A DNA stretch of 64,000 nt from CAWJMD01 sp963843835 (GTDB taxonomy: Bacteria; Actinomycetota; Actinomycetes; Actinomycetales; CAWJMD01): assembly GCA_963843835.1 (NCBI GenBank), contig CAWJMD010000001.1:620001-684000 (forward strand). Reading direction: 5' to 3'. Of the stretch, positions 32,256 to 42,500 are shown one piece after another (position 1 is the first letter of the stretch; every line of letters begins with the position of its first letter). The notes under the pieces were generated by a model. That model did not search any database and had not been told where the DNA came from. It saw only the letters and a list, made by a program, of their open reading frames with translations. A program made the position numbers and the translations under genes.

Positions 32256-33935
32256 TCAGCGCGACCCGGCCACCGGACCCGGCAGACCCACCAGCGGGCC
32301 GGGCAGGCCGACCAGCGGCTGGCGATCGCCGGACCGCATGCCGGCCCCGACGAACGGGTTGGGGTTGGCGGGGCAGACGGTGCCGTTCGCGGGAAGGGCA
32401 CCTGACAGCAGGTAGTCGTCCATGTAGCCGGTCGCGCACGCGCTCCGTCCGTAGGCGGTGTGACCCCAGCCGGCGTAGGTGAGGAGCCTGCTGCCCTTGA
32501 GGTAGCCGGACGTGGACCGCGCGCCCGCCAGGTCGGTGATCCCGTCGAAGCTGTTGCCGACGACCAGCACCGGCGCCGACGTCGCCACCGACCAGGGGCC
32601 GGCGTAGCGGTCGGCGTTGACGGGCCACTTGGCGCAGACCGCGTTCTGCCACCACCAGTAGTCGCCGAACCGCGACCCCGCCTTCGCGTACCCGCTGGTC
32701 GCACGGAACTTCGCCAGCGTCGAGGGGTACTCGGTGTCGGCGCACTGGTTGCCGTAGTAGCCCTCGAAGTAGTTCGGGTAGTCGGCCTCACGGGTGAGCT
32801 TGCCGCTCAGTGCCTCGCGTCGCGACGCGATGCTGCCCAGGGCGGGTCCGCCGCCCAGCGCGGCGTCGGCGACCTCGTCGAAGAACGCTGCCGCCCCACC
32901 CGGTCCGCCCCAGGTCTCCGGCGCGTACATGGCGCTGGCCGCGTCGGCGATGAGCAGGTCGTACGAGTACACGACCTCGTCGCCGTCGACGAGAGGACCG
33001 TCCTTGAGGTCGGCTGCCAGGGCGTCCCACCGGGCGGCCGAGCCGCCCGGCTCGTGGAAGGCGCAGCTGCTGCCGGCCTCGTCGCACAGCCGGAGGAACT
33101 CGTCGAACTCGCGCTGCGTGGCGACGCGGTCGGACGTGATCTGCTGCCCACTCGACCAGAGGAACGGGTCGAGCACGCCGTCGATCGCCATCGCGCGGAT
33201 GTTGCGGGGGAAGAGGTTGGCGTACGTGGCCCCGAGGTACGTCCCGTAGGAGAAACCGAGGTACGTCAGCTGCGAGTCCCCGACGGCCCGGCGCAGCAGG
33301 TCGAGGTCGCGTGCGACGTCGGCGGTGCTCATGTGGTCGTCGATCACCTCAGGGGCGCGCGTGCAGCGAGCTCCTGCGGAGGCGGTCCGTGAGAAGAACG
33401 CCGACTGCTGGCGGGTCTCCACGGGGAAGACCGGCAGCCCGTCGTAGACCCTGTTGAGGTCGTCCTCCGAGGCGAAGCAGTGCAGCGGGTCGGACGCGGC
33501 GACACCCCGGGGGTCGAAGCCGACGACGTCGAACCGGCCGTCGAGCTGGGCGCGCAGGTACGGCCCGAAGCCGCCTCCCAGCACCGTGTCGACGCCGGAC
33601 CCGCCCGGACCGCCCGGGTTGATGAAGACCGACCCGATCCTGCGCGCCGTGTTCGTGGCGCGGTAGCGGGCGAGCGCGATGGTCGTCGTGGCGCCCTTCG
33701 GTGCGTCGTAGTCGAGGGGCACCGTGGCCGTGGCGCACTGGGCGCCCGGGAAGTCCGGGCCGCACGAGGTCCACTTCAGGGTGGGCACGGTGGCGGCGCG
33801 CACCTGGGCGGCGGCCTGCTGGGCCGGCGTCACGGCCGCCGACACCGCGGAGGTGGGCAGCGCCAGCGACGCCGCCAGCGCGACCGTCATGGCGGCGAGA
33901 GCCGCGCGGCGGCGCGGGAACATGCTGGCGATCAC
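32256..33935 (-). CDS. Secreted tripeptidyl aminopeptidase-type alpha/beta hydrolase
   Basis: 559 aa. GTG start with GAGGAGG 4 nt upstream. Signal peptide about 1-34 (FPRRRAALAAMTVALAASLA then ALPTSAVSA). Alpha/beta-hydrolase fold with oxyanion region NPGGPGGSGVD, nucleophile elbow LGFSYGTYLGA (Ser about 230), and a C-terminal TAP-like domain with VVGNSFDGIT and YAGWGHTAYGRSAC containing the catalytic histidine. Paired cysteines (CATGYMDDYL and others) suit an extracellular protein. Related Streptomyces enzymes remove tripeptides from secreted proteins. It lies next to a large secreted subtilisin, so both may serve extracellular peptide breakdown. Confidence 0.92.
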   Translation of the reverse strand: MIASMFPRRRAALAAMTVALAASLALPTSAVSAAVTPAQQAAAQVRAATVPTLKWTSCGPDFPGAQCATATVPLDYDAPKGATTTIALARYRATNTARRIGSVFINPGGPGGSGVDTVLGGGFGPYLRAQLDGRFDVVGFDPRGVAASDPLHCFASEDDLNRVYDGLPVFPVETRQQSAFFSRTASAGARCTRAPEVIDDHMSTADVARDLDLLRRAVGDSQLTYLGFSYGTYLGATYANLFPRNIRAMAIDGVLDPFLWSSGQQITSDRVATQREFDEFLRLCDEAGSSCAFHEPGGSAARWDALAADLKDGPLVDGDEVVYSYDLLIADAASAMYAPETWGGPGGAAAFFDEVADAALGGGPALGSIASRREALSGKLTREADYPNYFEGYYGNQCADTEYPSTLAKFRATSGYAKAGSRFGDYWWWQNAVCAKWPVNADRYAGPWSVATSAPVLVVGNSFDGITDLAGARSTSGYLKGSRLLTYAGWGHTAYGRSACATGYMDDYLLSGALPANGTVCPANPNPFVGAGMRSGDRQPLVGLPGPLVGLPGPVAGSR

Positions 33936-34033
33936 TGTGCCTCCTCAGGGGTGTGCGCGAAGGCTACCCGCGCGGAGCGTCTCCGGACGGAGGTTCTGGC
34001 CGACGCGCTGGCGGCGCGCGGTCCACGAACGGC

Positions 34034-34072
34034 CGCAGGGCCCCATCGGACGAGATCCGATGGGGCCCTGCG
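34034..34072 (-). terminator. Terminator of the subtilisin gene
   Basis: CGCAGGGCCCCATCGGA (34034-34050), CGAGA loop, then the exact 17-base reverse complement (34056-34072), starting 24 bases after the protease stop on the - strand. Confidence 0.85.
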
Positions 34073-34095
34073 GGTCCAGCTGCTGAGACGCTCCG

Positions 34096-37000
34096 TCAGT
34101 CGATCGTGACGAAGGTCCTCGCCGGGGCGTCCTCGTAGGTGATGTAGCCCAGGTAGGGCGTGTCAGCCGCGAGGCCGCTCCAGCTCGCGGTCACCGTGGC
34201 CTCCTGGCCGGCCTTCGCCGGCAGGGGGTCGGGGCTGACCGTGAGGTTTCCGGCTGCGGAGTCCGGGACGGCGTAGCTGTTCAGCGTCCACGCCGTCTCG
34301 CCGCCGCCGGGGGAGGCGTAGACGTTGACCAGGATCTCGTAGAGCCCGGCCTCCGGGTCGTCGAGCGTGAGGCGCTCGCTCGCAGAGCCCGTAGCCGCAG
34401 TGACGAGGTCACCGGACGGCGTGAACACGTACATGTCCAGGTCGGCGCTCGGGTCGGCGGCGACCAGGTCCATGCGGGCCACGCTCGTGCCCGCCGGGAC
34501 CGTGAACTCGTAGACGCTGTTGGACGCGTCGTCGCGGAAGGCGGCCGGCCCGGGCACGCCCGAGTCGTCGTGGCCCTCACCCGCTGCGAGGCCGTGCACG
34601 GTCAGGTCGACCGAGCCGGTGACGCCGGGGGTCACGGAGAACTTCGTCGAGCCCGAGGTGCCCTCGCCGCTGATCTCGTCGGGCGCCGCGATGGCGACCG
34701 GCTTCACGGCGATGCCACTGCGCACCGTCGTGTTGCCGCCCGACCACGTCAGGTGACCGAACGAGTACTGCTCGGTCTTGGCCGTGGTCCGCGAGATGGT
34801 GATCTTCACGTTGCGGGTCTGACCCGGGGCGTTGAAGCTCAGCACCGACGGGGAGACCTTGACGTCGAAGCCCGGCATGTCGGCCGACGCCCGGTACAGG
34901 CCCGGGGTGACGGCGGTGAGCGTCCGGGTGACCGTCTGGCTGCCCGGCAGGTCGCCGATGGCGATCGACGGGTAGTTCAGGTTCGACGGGTCGATCGGGT
35001 CGACGCCGGTGCCGGTGTCGACGCCGGTGCCCTCGAGGAACGCCAGGTAGTCGTCGGCGGTGGCCTCGTACAGCAGACCGGGGTTGAGGAAGCGCTTCGG
35101 GTCGACGTGACCGGACGCCGAGTGGAACAGGTTGGTGTCCGTGGAGCCGTCGTCGTTCTTCAGGTCGTAGGCCGTGGTCATCATGGCCGACTTGACGGCG
35201 GCCGGGGACCACTCCGGGTGCTCACCCAGGATCAGGGCCCCGAGGCCGGCGATGTGCGGTGACGACATCGACGTCCCGGAGAGGAAGTTGAAGTCGCGGC
35301 CGTGGTTCGGTCCGGGAGCCACCGCGGCGAGCACGTTGACGCCGGGGGCCGAGATGTCGGGCTTGAGCAGGTCGCCGCCGTTCGCCTTGGCGGGGCCGCG
35401 GCTGGAGAAGCCCGCGACCACGGGGACGGCCGGGGCCGGCTTGCCGCTCGAGTTGCCCGGCAGGAGCGCGGACGTCGCGCCGGAGGTGCCCGCGACGTAG
35501 GCGCGGACTGCCGCCCGGTCGGTGTCGGCCAGGTGGACCGTCGGCACCGAGTGCACGTCGGCGTCGAGGCTGCCCGGGGTGACGTTGACGAGGATCATCC
35601 CGACACCGCCGGCGCGCTTGACCTCGGCCGACTTGGCCACGCGGTCGTAGACGCCGCGGTCGCAGACCACGATCTTGCCGGTGACCTTCGCCGGGTCGAG
35701 CGTGTCCGGCCCGCACCGGGCCACGTCGGCCGCGGGCTTGCCGGCCTGACCGGACGCGTCCGACAGGACCGTCGCCGTCTGCGACGGGAGCCCGGTGCTG
35801 CTGCTGGTGGCGCCGAGGTACTTGGCCCCGTTGCCCAGCACGACGGTGCCCAGGTAGTTGTGGAACGTGCTGGCCGCGACGGTCGTCGTCCACGGGCTGT
35901 TGTGCGCCACGGTCGAGACGGTCGGGCCTGAGTTGCCGGCGGACGCCGACACGAAGATGCCGGCGGAGGCGGCCGACAGGAATGCCAGCTCGACCGGGTC
36001 GATGATCGAGGTGGTCGATCCTGAGATCGAGTAGTTGAGCACGTCGACGCCGTCATCGATGGCCTGGTTCACCGCGGCGACCGAGTCGGAGGTGTAGCAG
36101 CCACCGGTGTTGGGGTCGATGTCGTCCCAGCAGACCTTGTACGTGGCCAGCTTGGCGTTGGGCGCCATGCCCGAGCCCTTGCCGAAGTACGAGCCGTCGA
36201 TCGACATCTTCACGCCGTAGTTACCGGCGGCGGTGCCCGCGGTGTGCGTGCCGTGGCCGTCACCGTCGCGCGGCGAGAGCGTCTCGAACTCGGCCCACTG
36301 GTCGCGGGGGACGGACGCCTCGAAGCCCTCCGAGAAGTACCGTGCGGAGATCAGCTTGTCGTTGCAGAGGTCCGCGGTGAAGCTCTCTCCGGCCTCGCAC
36401 TCGCCCTTGAAGGTCTCGCCGTCGGCCTTGAGCATCGCGATGTTGCCGTCGCCGGCGCGGTAGGGGACGCCGACCTTGCCGCCGTTCGACCGGCGCTTGA
36501 CCTGCTTGCCGGCGAAGGACGGGTTCTCGGGGGTGATGCCGGAGTCGATGATGCCGACGACCACGCCCTTGCCCAGCTGCCCCGAACCGCCGGCCTGACG
36601 CCATGCGCCGTCGCGCCCGGTGAGGCCGAGGAACTCGGGCGAGTGCACCGTGTCGAGGGACCGGACCGTGTCCGGGGCGACAGCGAGCACGTCCTTGCTC
36701 GTGGCCAGCTTGAGGGCCTGGGACTTGGTCAGCTCGGCGGCGAAGCCGTTGATGGCCGTCGTGTACGACTGCTCGATGTCGACGTCGGCGCCGTCTGCGA
36801 GCTTCTCCTGCTGGATCTGCAGGTGCTTCTTGTACTCCTTGACGTCCTCGCTGTCGCTGTCGAACTTCTCGCCCTTGGACGGCTTGGTGGCGTCCAGACC
36901 CTTGACGCCGCCCTCGTAGGTAGCGGCCGGGGGCGCAGCCAGAACGACCACGTAGTGGCCTGCGTCGAGCTGCGTGGCGAGCTGCTCCTCGGGGGAAGCA

Positions 37001-37107
37001 GCGAAGGCGGATCCACCGGCGGCCAGGGTGGCGGTCGTCGCCATCCCGATCCCGACGGTGGTCGCCAGCACCCGCTGTAGCGGGGACCTGCGGACTGAAC
37101 CGGTCAC
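34096..37107 (-). CDS. Large secreted subtilisin-like (S8) serine protease
   Basis: 1003 aa from GTG 37107 (GAGAGG 10 nt upstream). Signal peptide about 1-36 (LATTVGIGMATTATLAAGG), an inhibitor-I9-like propeptide (HYVVVLAAPPAATYEGG to VAPDTVRSLD), then the S8 catalytic domain: VVVGIIDSGITPENPSF (Asp about 186), DGDGHGTHTAGTAAG (His about 286), SGTSMSSPHIAGLGA (Ser about 613). A PA domain is inserted between His and Ser (KIVVCDRGVYDRVAKSAEVK). The C-terminus has an Fn3-like domain and a PPC-like domain with DLDMYVFTPSGDLV. It matches plant cucumisin-like or bacterial vpr-like extracellular proteases. Substrate broad and unknown. Confidence 0.94.
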   Translation of the reverse strand: MTGSVRRSPLQRVLATTVGIGMATTATLAAGGSAFAASPEEQLATQLDAGHYVVVLAAPPAATYEGGVKGLDATKPSKGEKFDSDSEDVKEYKKHLQIQQEKLADGADVDIEQSYTTAINGFAAELTKSQALKLATSKDVLAVAPDTVRSLDTVHSPEFLGLTGRDGAWRQAGGSGQLGKGVVVGIIDSGITPENPSFAGKQVKRRSNGGKVGVPYRAGDGNIAMLKADGETFKGECEAGESFTADLCNDKLISARYFSEGFEASVPRDQWAEFETLSPRDGDGHGTHTAGTAAGNYGVKMSIDGSYFGKGSGMAPNAKLATYKVCWDDIDPNTGGCYTSDSVAAVNQAIDDGVDVLNYSISGSTTSIIDPVELAFLSAASAGIFVSASAGNSGPTVSTVAHNSPWTTTVAASTFHNYLGTVVLGNGAKYLGATSSSTGLPSQTATVLSDASGQAGKPAADVARCGPDTLDPAKVTGKIVVCDRGVYDRVAKSAEVKRAGGVGMILVNVTPGSLDADVHSVPTVHLADTDRAAVRAYVAGTSGATSALLPGNSSGKPAPAVPVVAGFSSRGPAKANGGDLLKPDISAPGVNVLAAVAPGPNHGRDFNFLSGTSMSSPHIAGLGALILGEHPEWSPAAVKSAMMTTAYDLKNDDGSTDTNLFHSASGHVDPKRFLNPGLLYEATADDYLAFLEGTGVDTGTGVDPIDPSNLNYPSIAIGDLPGSQTVTRTLTAVTPGLYRASADMPGFDVKVSPSVLSFNAPGQTRNVKITISRTTAKTEQYSFGHLTWSGGNTTVRSGIAVKPVAIAAPDEISGEGTSGSTKFSVTPGVTGSVDLTVHGLAAGEGHDDSGVPGPAAFRDDASNSVYEFTVPAGTSVARMDLVAADPSADLDMYVFTPSGDLVTAATGSASERLTLDDPEAGLYEILVNVYASPGGGETAWTLNSYAVPDSAAGNLTVSPDPLPAKAGQEATVTASWSGLAADTPYLGYITYEDAPARTFVTID

Positions 37108-37391
37108 GTCGATATTGCCTCTCGAGAGGGGATTGTTCCCGGCTCGAGGGGCAGGTGGGGGCAGCCAGACCGTGCGGCGCCGCCCCCCGTGCTCGAAGAC
37201 GATTCCCCACCACGACGGCTGCCGCACGTGGCAGCACCCCGTCACAGACCAACCCGCTCCACCCCTGGAGCTTCTACGGAGACAACAGGCAGATCGGTCA
37301 TTGCGTCAAGACCCTGACGGTCACGAAATTGTCCGCTTGCCCCGAGAGGGTGGCGCTGGTGGCCGGTTGCGTGCGGAGGTCCCGCGGGCCC
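37108..37391. other. Non-coding gap between divergent subtilisin and larE genes
   Basis: About 285 bases. On the - strand TTGACG (in GTCTTGACGCAATGACC, about 37300-37310) could be a -35 box for the protease, but no well-spaced -10 is clear. A long 5' leader with C-rich and G-rich stretches precedes the protease. No RNA gene or ORF is supported. Confidence 0.4.
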
Positions 37392-37397
37392 TACGCT
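37392..37397 (+). promoter_or_regulatory. -10 box TACGCT of larE
   Basis: TACGCT, then GCCGAG (6 nt), then GTG 37404. Confidence 0.6.
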
Positions 37398-37403
37398 GCC
37401 GAG

Positions 37404-38264
37404 GTGGACGATCTGCCGGGCCGTCTCGAGGCCCTCGACCGGCGCCTGACCGACCTGGGCTCGGTGCTGGTCGCCTTCTCCGCCGGAGCCGACTCGGCTC
37501 TGCTGCTGGCCGCCGCCTGCCGGACGCTGGGGGCCGACCGCGTGGCGGCGGCGACGGCCGTCTCGTCGTCACTCGCAGAAGGAGAGCTGGAGGAGGCGCA
37601 GGCCTTCGCAGACTCGCTGGGCGTGCGTCTGCTGCGGCCCCGCACCCACGAGATCCGCCGCGAGGGCTACCGGGCCAACGACGGCGACCGCTGCTTCCAC
37701 TGCAAGGCCGAGCTGCTCGACACGCTGGGTCCCCTGGCTGCCGGGCTGGGGCTGGCCCACGTGGCGACCGGGACCAACGCCGACGACGCCGTGGCCGGCT
37801 TCCGGCCCGGCATCCGCGCCGCGGCCGAGCGGGGAGCGGTGACGCCGCTCCTCGACGCCGGCCTGACCAAGGCCCAGGTACGCGAGGCGTCCCGGATCTG
37901 GGGACTGCCGACGTGGGACAAGCCGGCCGCCGCCTGCTTGTCGAGCCGCGTCGCCTTCGGTGTGCGGATCACGCCGGGCCACCTGGTCAGGGTGGACCGG
38001 GCGGAGCGAGCGGTCCGCAGCGTGCTGGACGGAGTGGGACTGCGGGCCCGCGACCTGCGTGTTCGCGACCTCGGGGACGACAGGGCCCGCATCGAGGTCG
38101 ACCCGGACCTGGCCGGTGCCCTGCTCGGCGACCGCGACGACGCGGGTGGCGCCGTGCGCACGGCCGTCGTCGAGGAGGGGTTCACCGTCGCCGAGATCGA
38201 CCCCCGCGGTTTCAGGTCCGGCTCGATGAACGAGCTGCTGAGCACCCCCGAGGTCTTCCGCTGA
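37404..38264 (+). CDS. larE: LarE-type ATP-dependent sacrificial sulfur transferase
   Basis: 286 aa from GTG 37404. PP-loop ATP pyrophosphatase motif VAFSAGADSALLL (about 25-37), then NDGDRCFHCKAELLD (about 92-106) and DKPAAACLSSRVAFG containing the cysteine whose sulfur is given up in LarE. LarE adds sulfur to the pyridinium dicarboxylate made by LarB, and LarC inserts nickel, giving the NPN cofactor of lactate racemase. Neither larB nor larC is in this window. Some actinobacterial members may serve other sulfuration reactions. Leaderless start. The longer upstream frame is non-coding. Confidence 0.87.
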   Translation: MDDLPGRLEALDRRLTDLGSVLVAFSAGADSALLLAAACRTLGADRVAAATAVSSSLAEGELEEAQAFADSLGVRLLRPRTHEIRREGYRANDGDRCFHCKAELLDTLGPLAAGLGLAHVATGTNADDAVAGFRPGIRAAAERGAVTPLLDAGLTKAQVREASRIWGLPTWDKPAAACLSSRVAFGVRITPGHLVRVDRAERAVRSVLDGVGLRARDLRVRDLGDDRARIEVDPDLAGALLGDRDDAGGAVRTAVVEEGFTVAEIDPRGFRSGSMNELLSTPEVFR

Positions 38265-38325
38265 CCCCTGGCCGACGCGGGTCGCAGAACCCGACGGCGC
38301 GGGCAGATAGCCTGGCCGGACAACT

Positions 38326-38353
38326 CCGGGTCCCCTGGGCGGGTGACCCGGCC
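38326..38353 (+). promoter_or_regulatory. Hairpin in the 5' leader of the cold-shock gene
   Basis: CCGGGTC pairs with GACCCGG across a 14-base loop, lying 21 bases before the cold-shock start. A TAGCCT -10-like box occurs near 38309, giving a leader of about 55 nt. Cold-shock genes often carry structured leaders. Confidence 0.35.
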
Positions 38354-38373
38354 CGAGACGAGAAGGTCGTGCA

Positions 38374-38754
38374 GTGCCTACAGGCAAGGTGAAGTGGTTC
38401 GACGTGGAGCGCGGTTTCGGCTTCCTGGCGACGGACGAGGGCGAGGAGGTCTTCCTGCACGCGTCCGCGCTGCCCGAGGGCACGGTCGTCAAGCCCGGCG
38501 CGAAGGTCGAGTTCGGCGTGGTCGACGGACGCAAGGGCAAGCAGGCGCTGTCGGTGCGCGTCCTGGAGGCGCCCCCCTCCGTCGCCGCCGCCAGCCGCAC
38601 GAAGCCCGAGGACATGACGGTCATCGTGGAGGACCTCATCCGTCTCCTCGACGGGCTGTCGAACCAGCTGCGCCGGGGCCGCTACCCCGAGCGCCAGGCG
38701 GCGGGCAAGATCGCGACCGTGCTGCGGGCCGTCGCCGACGACCTGGAGGCCTGA
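38374..38754 (+). CDS. Cold-shock-domain protein with helical C-terminal extension
   Basis: 126 aa. Residues 1-66 are a cold-shock domain with RNP1 (ERGFGFLAT) and RNP2 (EVFLHASAL), which bind single-stranded RNA or DNA. Residues 70-126 form an extra, charged helical tail (DMTVIVEDLIRLLDGLSNQL then GKIATVLRAVADDLEA) absent from ordinary 66-residue Csp proteins; mycobacterial CspB has a comparable tail. Start is GTG. The DUF3027 gene begins two bases after the stop, so the pair is almost certainly co-translated. Confidence 0.93.
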   Translation: MPTGKVKWFDVERGFGFLATDEGEEVFLHASALPEGTVVKPGAKVEFGVVDGRKGKQALSVRVLEAPPSVAAASRTKPEDMTVIVEDLIRLLDGLSNQLRRGRYPERQAAGKIATVLRAVADDLEA

Positions 38755-38756
38755 GC

Positions 38757-39506
38757 GTGGCTGCCACACGCACCCGCCCGGACGCCGTCTCGGCCGCCGC
38801 GGTCGACCTCGCGCGGGAGGCGCTCCTGCAGGTGGCCGACCAGGGCACCGTCGGGGAGCACCTGTCGGTCACCGCCGAGGCCGAACGGCTGGTGACGCAC
38901 CGGTTCGCGAGCACCGCCAAGGGGTACCGCGGCTGGGTCTGGACCGTCACGGTGGCGCGTGCGCCCCGCGCCAAGGTCCCCACGGTCTGCGAGGTCGACC
39001 TGACCGCGGCCGAGCAGGCGGTGCTGGCCCCGGAGTGGCTGCCGTGGTCGGAGCGCCTGCGACCGGGCGACCTCGGGGCCGGCGACGTGCTCCCCAAGGT
39101 CGACGACGACCCGCGCCTGGTGCAGGGCTTCGAGGCCACGGGTGACGAGGACGTCGACCAGGTGGCGCTCTGGGAGCTGGGCCTCGGGCGGCCGCGCGTG
39201 CTGTCCCGTGTGGGCCGCGAGGAGGCCGCCGACCGCTGGGAGTCCGGCGAGCTCGGACCGGAGTCTCCCGTCGCGCAGGCGGTCAAGGACAAGTGCGGTA
39301 CGTGCGGCTTCCTGCTGCCGATGCCGGGCGCGCTGCGCCAGGCCTTCGGCGTGTGCACCAACGAGTGGTCCCCCGCCGACGGCAGGGTGGTGGCCCTCGC
39401 CTTCGGGTGCGGCGCGCACTCCGAGACCGGTGTCGACCAGACCCCGGAGCCGCTGCCCGAGCCGATCCTCGACGAGCTCGGCTACGAGCCCCTGACGTCC
39501 GGCTGA
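38757..39506 (+). CDS. DUF3027 protein
   Basis: 249 aa from GTG 38757, two bases after the cold-shock stop. Conserved family features are FASTAKGYRGWVWTVTVARA, VCEVDL, APEWLPWSERLRPGDLG, and a cysteine-containing end: DKCGTCGFLLPMPG (about 178-191), FGVCTNEWSPADG and FGCGAHSE, which look like a zinc-binding site. Function unestablished. Genomic linkage to a cold-shock protein suggests a role around RNA or translation, but that is inference. Confidence 0.88.
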   Translation: MAATRTRPDAVSAAAVDLAREALLQVADQGTVGEHLSVTAEAERLVTHRFASTAKGYRGWVWTVTVARAPRAKVPTVCEVDLTAAEQAVLAPEWLPWSERLRPGDLGAGDVLPKVDDDPRLVQGFEATGDEDVDQVALWELGLGRPRVLSRVGREEAADRWESGELGPESPVAQAVKDKCGTCGFLLPMPGALRQAFGVCTNEWSPADGRVVALAFGCGAHSETGVDQTPEPLPEPILDELGYEPLTSG

Positions 39507-39528
39507 CCCTGGGCGCCCCCGGTCGACG

Positions 39529-42500
39529 ATGGTGAGGGTGCGGGCGGGGTCGGGCGACGCGGGCGACGCTGACCCCCTGGACACGGCCTCGGTCCGCCGG
39601 GCGGTACTGGACGGCTGGGCCGCTTCGGGCGAGCGCTTCCGCGAGGACGCCAACGCCGAGCAGGACCTGGCCCTGGGCGGCTACCGCGACAGGGTCGTCG
39701 TCGAGCTGGCCCAGAACGCCGCTGACGCGGCGGTCAGGGCGGGTGTACCGGGGCGGCTGCTGCTGCAGCTGGCCGCCGGTACCGACGGTCCGGTGCTGGT
39801 CGCCGCCAACACGGGCGCCCGGCTGGATACCGCCGGGATGCGGGCACTCGCCACGCTGCGGGCCTCGGCCAAGCGCGACGAACCGTCCAGCACGGGCCGG
39901 TTCGGTGTGGGTTTCAGCGCGGTCCTCGCCGTGACCGACGACCCCGCTGTGCTGGGGCACGGGTCCGGCGTCCGCTTCTCGCGCTCCGAGACACTGGCAG
40001 TGGTACGCGAGATCGCCTCTGCCGCTGAACATCTGGGAGTAGAGCTCGCACGGCGGGGCGACCACGTGCCCGTCCTGAGGCTGCCGTGGCCCGCCGAAGG
40101 AAGTGCCCCCGAGGGCTACGACACGGCGGTCGTCCTGCCGCTGCGGGACTCCGTGTCCGTCGAGCTCGTGCGCCGCCTCCTCGACGACGTCGACGACACC
40201 CTGCTGCTCGCCCTGCCCGCACTTGCTGAGGTCGTCGTGCACACGCCCGACGCGGAGCCGCGACGGATCGCCGACGTCGACGAACGGTGGGTCACGGTTC
40301 GCCGGTGGGGCGAGCACTCCTCCGCGGACCTCGCCGACCGCCCGGTCGAGGAGCGGGGTCGCGGGCGGTGGGAGCTGCTGTGGGCGCTGCCGACCGCGTC
40401 GGACACCCCGGTGCCGACGGTGCTCCACGCGCCGACGCCGACGGCCGAGCCGATGGCCTGGCCCGCCCTCCTGCTCGCCGACCTGCCCCTGGACCCCGAC
40501 CGGCGGCACGTCGCCGACGGACCGGCTGCCCGCGCGGTGGCGCAGGCCGCGGGCGAGGCCTACGCCGAGCTCGTCGCCGACGTGGCTGCAGGCGACCCGG
40601 CGCGAGCCCTCGACCTGGTGCCCGTGGGCCTGCCGGCGGGCTGGTTCGACGGCGCCGTCAGGGAGGCCGCGCTGACCGCGCTGGCCGTGGCGCCCGTCCT
40701 GCGCTCGGTCGAGGACGGAACGCCGCTGCGACCGCGTGACGCCGTCCTCGTCGAGGGCCCGGCAGGGGCGGACCCGTCCGCGCTGGCGGTGCTCGCCCCC
40801 GCGCTCGCCGGGCTCGTGGCCTCGCCCCTGTCCGCCGGGCCGGCCCTGCGCCGGCTGGGAGTGCGTCGCCTCGACCTCGCCGAGGTCGTCGAGGCCTGGC
40901 CCGCCGGCGACGGCGAGCAGGTGCCGGCCCAGTGGGCCTCGCGCTACGCGGGTCTCGCGGCCGTGGCCGACGACCCATCCGTGCGGGAGGCGCTCGCCGC
41001 GCTGCCCGTGCCCCTCGCCGACGGGCGCGTGGTGCGGGGGGTCCCGGGCACCGTCCTGCCGCTGGTCGACGGCTCGGTCGAGAGGGGCCCGTCGTCGCCC
41101 GTCCGCCCCGGCCTGGCGGACGCCCTCGCTGTGCTCGCCGACCACGGGCTGCGTGTGGTGCACCCGGCAGCGGTGGCGAACGGGGCCGGAGCGCGCCTGC
41201 TGGAACGGCTCGGCGCCGACACCGCGACAGCGACGCGCCTGCTCGAGCACCACGCTGTGCGCGCCGCCGTCCGGTGGACCACGGACGACCCCGACCCGCT
41301 GGAGGTCAGCGAGGCCGTGCTCGCCCTCGTGGAGGCCGCGTGGCGCGAGAGTCCCTGGGTGGCAGGGGAGCACGGGTGGCTGGACGGGCTGGCCCTGCCC
41401 GACGACGAGGGTGACCCGACCCCGGCCGGCCTCCTGGTGCAACCCGGCTCGGCCGCGGAGTCGATCTTCGACGGGGAGTCGGTCGGGCTCCTCGACGTCG
41501 ACGTGGCGGCGCGGTGGCCCTCCGAGGTGCTGCACGCTGTCGGCGTCGCGTCCGGGCCGGTGCTCGTCCGGAGCCGCGACGTCGACCTCGCCGAGCTGCC
41601 GGCCGAGCTCGACGAGCTGGACGGTGCGGCCGAGTGGGCCGACGTAGCCGTCGCGCAGGCAGGCGAGCGGCGTGACCTCGTGGCCGAGGTCGTCGCCGTG
41701 CGGGACCTCGACCTGGTGCGCGACGACGCCTGGCCCTCGCTGCTGCGTGCCGTCGGACACGAGCCGACCCTCCGGCGGGCGCTGACGGAACCGCTGATGG
41801 TGCCGCGCGCGTCCGGTGACGGCGCGGCGGTGGTGCCGTCGTACACGGCCTGGTGGCTGCGCGAGCGGCTCGGCCTCGGCGCGGCCCTGCTGCCGTCCGC
41901 GACCGACCCGCTGCTGCGGTCGGTGCTGCCGTCGGCGCCGGCATGGGCACAGGACGTCGACGCCGCGCTGATGGTGCACCTGGGCCTGGTGGGTGAGTGG
42001 GCACAGCTGGGCGACTCCGGGTGGCGGCGCGTCCTGGAGGCGCTGCCGGACCTGCCGGGTGCGCAGGTGCGCACCTCCGACCTCCTGCGGCTGTGGTCGG
42101 CTCTGGCACAGGCGGCCTCGCCGCCCGACGTCGAGGTGGGTCGACGGCTGTGGGCCCTGGACGACGATGCCGCGCCAGTGCTCGTGGAATCCGGTGGAGC
42201 CGTCGTGCCCGACGATCCGCGGTGGCTCCAGCGACATGACCTCGGCCCTGTGGTGGTGGCCCCGGCTGCCGGTGCAGAGGTGCTGGCCGACGTCTTCGAC
42301 CTCGACCTGAGCAGCGACAGCGCGGCCGGTGAGGTGACCTCGCGTGGTGACGAGGTCGTCGTCCCCGACGAGGTGCAGGGGCTGCTGGGCGGCCCGTCGA
42401 CGTGGGTCGAGCACGACGACCTCACGGTGGACGGGGTCGGCGTCGCCTGGTGGGTCGAGCACCCTTCAGGTCCCCTGGTGCACGCGGCCACCCCGGACGG

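Noticed and set aside
39283..42462. 1059-codon open frame on the - strand
   Set aside because: It is antisense to the sacsin-like gene; long antisense frames are a by-product of high G+C, and its translation is low-complexity Arg/His/Gly/Asp-rich.
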